Positions 61,259 through 64,000 of a stretch of 64,000 nucleotides of DNA are shown one piece after another. Positions within the stretch are counted from its first letter, which is position 1, and the number at the start of each line of letters is the position of its first letter. The notes beneath the pieces are model-generated. The model saw only the letters and a program-made list of their open reading frames with translations, was not told the origin of the DNA and did no database searches. Position numbers and translations under genes: made by a program. The DNA is from Polyodon spathula (taxonomy: Eukaryota; Chordata; Actinopteri; Acipenseriformes; Polyodontidae): assembly GCF_017654505.1 (NCBI RefSeq), contig NC_054534.1, positions 21,495,252-21,559,251 of the forward strand, in the 5' to 3' direction.

Positions 61259-62870
61259 CATAATTTACATCTTTTATCATGAAACTACACACTGATATCG
61301 CAAAGGTTCTACTGGAAGCCATAATAGTAGTACAGTATTTCATTTAAGATTTTCAAAATGTCACATTTTTCATTTTTTGTCAGTTTTTCCTTACGTATAT
61401 GGAAAACTACAAAACGGTATGTAATTCGATATGTTAACATAACATTATTCAGCAGATGCTATATCCTATATGCTATTAAGTATTTACTTAAATTGTAATG
61501 GGTAAATCATTGTAAAGTGGGCGAAGTGAAAAAGGAAAGAAATCTGAAAAGATTGTCTCAGTTGGTGATGGATTTCAGACATCCCTTAGGCAAACTGCAC
61601 TCTTCAACCCCATGAATTATTCATCCATTGTTAATGGAACTAAACCTAGAAAGCTGACTGTCTTCAATAGGTTAAGCAATAAAAACATTAATTAGTGCAG
61701 TTGTATTTATTCTTTGTTCTTTTAAGTGTTGCCCTCTCGAATATTGACATGTTATTATATTAAACACATTAAAAACACAGCCTGTATGTGGACTGGTTAG
61801 CATTCATCATGACACCTTAATGTCTTGTTTGTTTTGCTGCCTGTCAAATGGCCATGTTTCTCATCAAATGTATGATTTATAAGTGGTCCCTTGTGTTATT
61901 TCTTTTTATTTTTTTTTATTTTTTTTAAGTGCCACGATGAATCTTCTAGTGCTGAGTAATACTCTGCACAGAGCCATCACCCCAGCAATGTGCCTGCTGT
62001 TCAAGCAAGTGTTTAAATATGATCAACTGGAACAGCTTGGGTATGTGTATCCTGGCTAGGCCTGTGGTTTGGCTCTCTCCTCTGAATCACAGAACACCAA
62101 ATGTCTAATTCAGAAAAGTCTGAGTCTTTTAACGTCTATGCTATGTCCTGCTGGCTTTGAATGTTTCCTGGTTCCACAGTGCTTGCTGAAAGAGAAATAA
62201 AAAGAATATTGAGCAGGAGATAGTAAGGACAACATTGGAAATCAGTTTTCAAAAGAAATTATGAAATCAAACTTTGTTAAAAGTCACTTGTTTACTGGGA
62301 GCGTCGACATTAAATAATAAAGAGATACAGGAAAGTGTGATGACAATGTATAGTTAATTTCATATTTAATAAACAATTACTAATATCTGTTTGCTTGATT
62401 CAGATAACAACTTACAGTGACTTTACAGTGGTGTGACATTGCACTGGTATCTGTGACTACTGGGCAGTTACTAGACAAAAAATTATTACGTTTACTATGG
62501 ATACCTGTAGTTGTAATTAATAGCTTCTGTATCTGTGGTCACTAGCTTAAGATTATGCAGTACACCAAGCATTATGATGATGCTTTGTACCCTGACTGAT
62601 TGTCAATTAGCATCTGTGCTCTTTTGGTAACAATGGCATTTGTACAGCTAATATGGAGGATTGCACTGATAAATAGTTTTGCAGAGTAAAATATTAAATG
62701 AGGATGGCACATTCCAAAAAAAAAAAAGAGTGGATTTTATTGCAACATCCTGGAAGCGAAATAGAAAACAAACATTTATTTAGCAGGGGTTTGTCTCTTC
62801 GCAAGCTGTGAAGAAATGCAGTTCATTAAGAATAATCATGGTGTTTGCAAGGTGAAAGGGGTGAGTCTGG
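61257..62870. other. AT-rich non-coding DNA, nothing recognised
   Basis: No gene or element seen. The stretch at 61920-62060 is less AT-rich but contains no convincing exon. Confidence 0.45.
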
Positions 62871-63039
62871 GCCAGCGTCCACATGTCAGCCCACACTTGC
62901 CTTTACCTTGGCCAGTGAGAGACAAGTATACATTTAAGAGGTAAGTTTGCTGAAAACAAATGATCATCATCAAATGTATTGACGGTAGTTGCTAAGAAGG
63001 TGACGATGTCTTGGATCTTCTGCAACACATAATGGGGAT

Positions 63040-64000
63040 AATGTAAGTATAGGTGCAGGGCAAATAATTGCGGATGCAAAATTCAAATTGCATTGCGGTA
63101 AGGCAGTTATTTTGCACTGTGCCCTATGTAAGCTTAAATGCAATGCAAATTACTCAACACACACAATTAATGATCCGCAATTATAAAACTGAGGGTTTCA
63201 ATGAGGGCATCAGTCTATTTAGCGGCAGCACTTGCAGTTAGTAGTACAGAGAGCAGGAGTCTCTGCATGACATTTGTGGAGCACAAAAATACAAACCAAA
63301 AAAAAAATATCTTAGAGGAAGGGCAGCAAAGTCGTCTTGGCGCACGGAAAAGAAAAGTTTTCTGAGAAGGAGCTGAATCCTTATGACTGAGGTCACTCAG
63401 CATGAAACTTATTTTTTGATAAAAGCCTCAGCCAACATCAGTTATGCTAGTATCCTTAGGAAATTATATGTATTAGGCTGCCTTTTTTTGCATGACATCC
63501 AGAAGTTTGCCTAGCACTGGAAAAGGTGGATTGGGCTATACCTCCAGACATTCCAGCTGTGGTCTGAAAGGAACCATTGGTTAAGTAGTGCAGAGAACAC
63601 AACACTTTCACATGTGCAAGGATAGTGGTCGCTGTGACTCTGGGGTCTAGCTCATCCTTAAATTCAGCTATGAGGTCAAGGATAACCTGCGGAGTGAGAC
63701 GATAATGCTTTAGCACTGCATCCTCTAACATTACAAACAGAGTAATCCTGGGATTTAATATATAGGGCCTTCTTCATCTTTACCTTCTCCTTTACCTTAA
63801 CATGTTCCTGTTTTTCCTCAACAAGTGTTGCCACACCAGGAAGTGCACCACAGCAGCCATCCTGAAGCCAATGACAGGTCTCTGCAGGTGTGTGCTTTTA
63901 TATAGCTCTTAGTTACTCACATCTACAAGAGGTGCAAAGTTTTTGGATGGTCAGCAAGTGCAAGGTAAAATCCTTATAATATTTGCGCCTGCTTAGTATC
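63040..64000 (-). mobile_element. Second PIF-Harbinger relic, runs off the right edge
   Basis: Contains the N-terminal part of a HARBI1-type transposase on the minus strand (63456-63731). A low-complexity stretch at 63058-63185 with recurrent 'gcaatgcaaa', 'gcggatgcaaaattcaaatt' and 'gatccgcaatta' words may be its non-coding end. Boundaries are not defined, and the 5' part lies beyond the window. Confidence 0.5.
63456..63731 (-). pseudogene. HARBI1-like transposase N-terminus
   Basis: The 91-codon frame reads LKHYRLTPQVILDLIAEFKD (residues 8-27), then LDPRVTATTILAHVKVLCSL and HYLTNGSFQTTAG-x-x-x-GIAQSTFSSA. This is the HARBI1 N-terminal pattern: Y-R-L-x-x-x-V-I-x-x-L, then a helix with V-L-x-x-L-x-(Y/F)-L-x-x-G-S-F-Q, then the helix-turn-helix-like G-I-(S/A)-Q-S. 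The DDE core does not follow: the frame ends after KKGSLIHIIS and the next 250 bp of minus strand do not resemble it. Probably an internally deleted copy. Confidence 0.72.

Overview
The window looks like a gene-poor stretch of a ray-finned fish genome. It is AT-rich and full of (TA)n, (GATA)n, (GT)n and (TTA)n microsatellites, and every recognisable coding fragment belongs to a transposable element. Types of element common in fish are present: Tc1 with a QQDNDPKH-type box, a gypsy element with RNase H directly before its LTR, PIF-Harbinger with a BESS-domain partner, pogo/Tigger, piggyBac-like TTAA elements, and an L2-type tail ending in (ATTG)n. The combination, and a SINE-like repeat near 48.8 kb, reminds me of sturgeon or paddlefish, but that is recognition from memory and not shown by the sequence. 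I found no host protein-coding exon, rRNA, tRNA, CRISPR array or operon-like arrangement.

Layout. 1-12 kb: mostly unique AT-rich DNA, with a Harbinger-type MITE (3901-4310), a pogo-like end (7365-7440) and a (TA)n(GA)n tract (10888-10997). 12-18.6 kb: an old repeat split by a 591-bp solo LTR with a perfect ACATT target-site duplication, a diverged three-copy tandem repeat (13142-13531), a possible tyrosine-recombinase remnant, a minus-strand LTR (15159-15765), then a dead Tc1 transposon broken by two direct copies of a ~268-bp element, then a compound ATAG/TA tract. 19.8 kb: a 71-bp C tract. 21.8-28.1 kb: the densest repeat block, with a piggyBac-like end, a solo LTR, an internally deleted Tigger (24673-25654), a frameshifted gypsy pol with a 3' LTR on the minus strand, and a 133-bp foldback. 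33-37 kb: a 329-bp solo LTR with an ATAT duplication and a Harbinger relic with two opposed gene remnants. 44-54 kb: TTAA elements, L2-like and SINE-like pieces, an LTR-like unit with TAAGC duplications, a 60-bp GC-rich minisatellite and another LTR of the 22.8-kb family. 59-64 kb: a pogo-like end and, at the right edge, a second Harbinger transposase remnant.

The elements do not act together as a system. They record successive insertion and decay: none has an intact transposase or polymerase, and several are nested. The remaining DNA may include conserved regulatory elements of a gene desert, but one sequence cannot show conservation. I did not find a clearly new biological system. The best leads are the twin insertion in Tc1, the foldback at 27946-28078, the 60-bp minisatellite, and the RNase H-PPT-LTR junction of the gypsy element.
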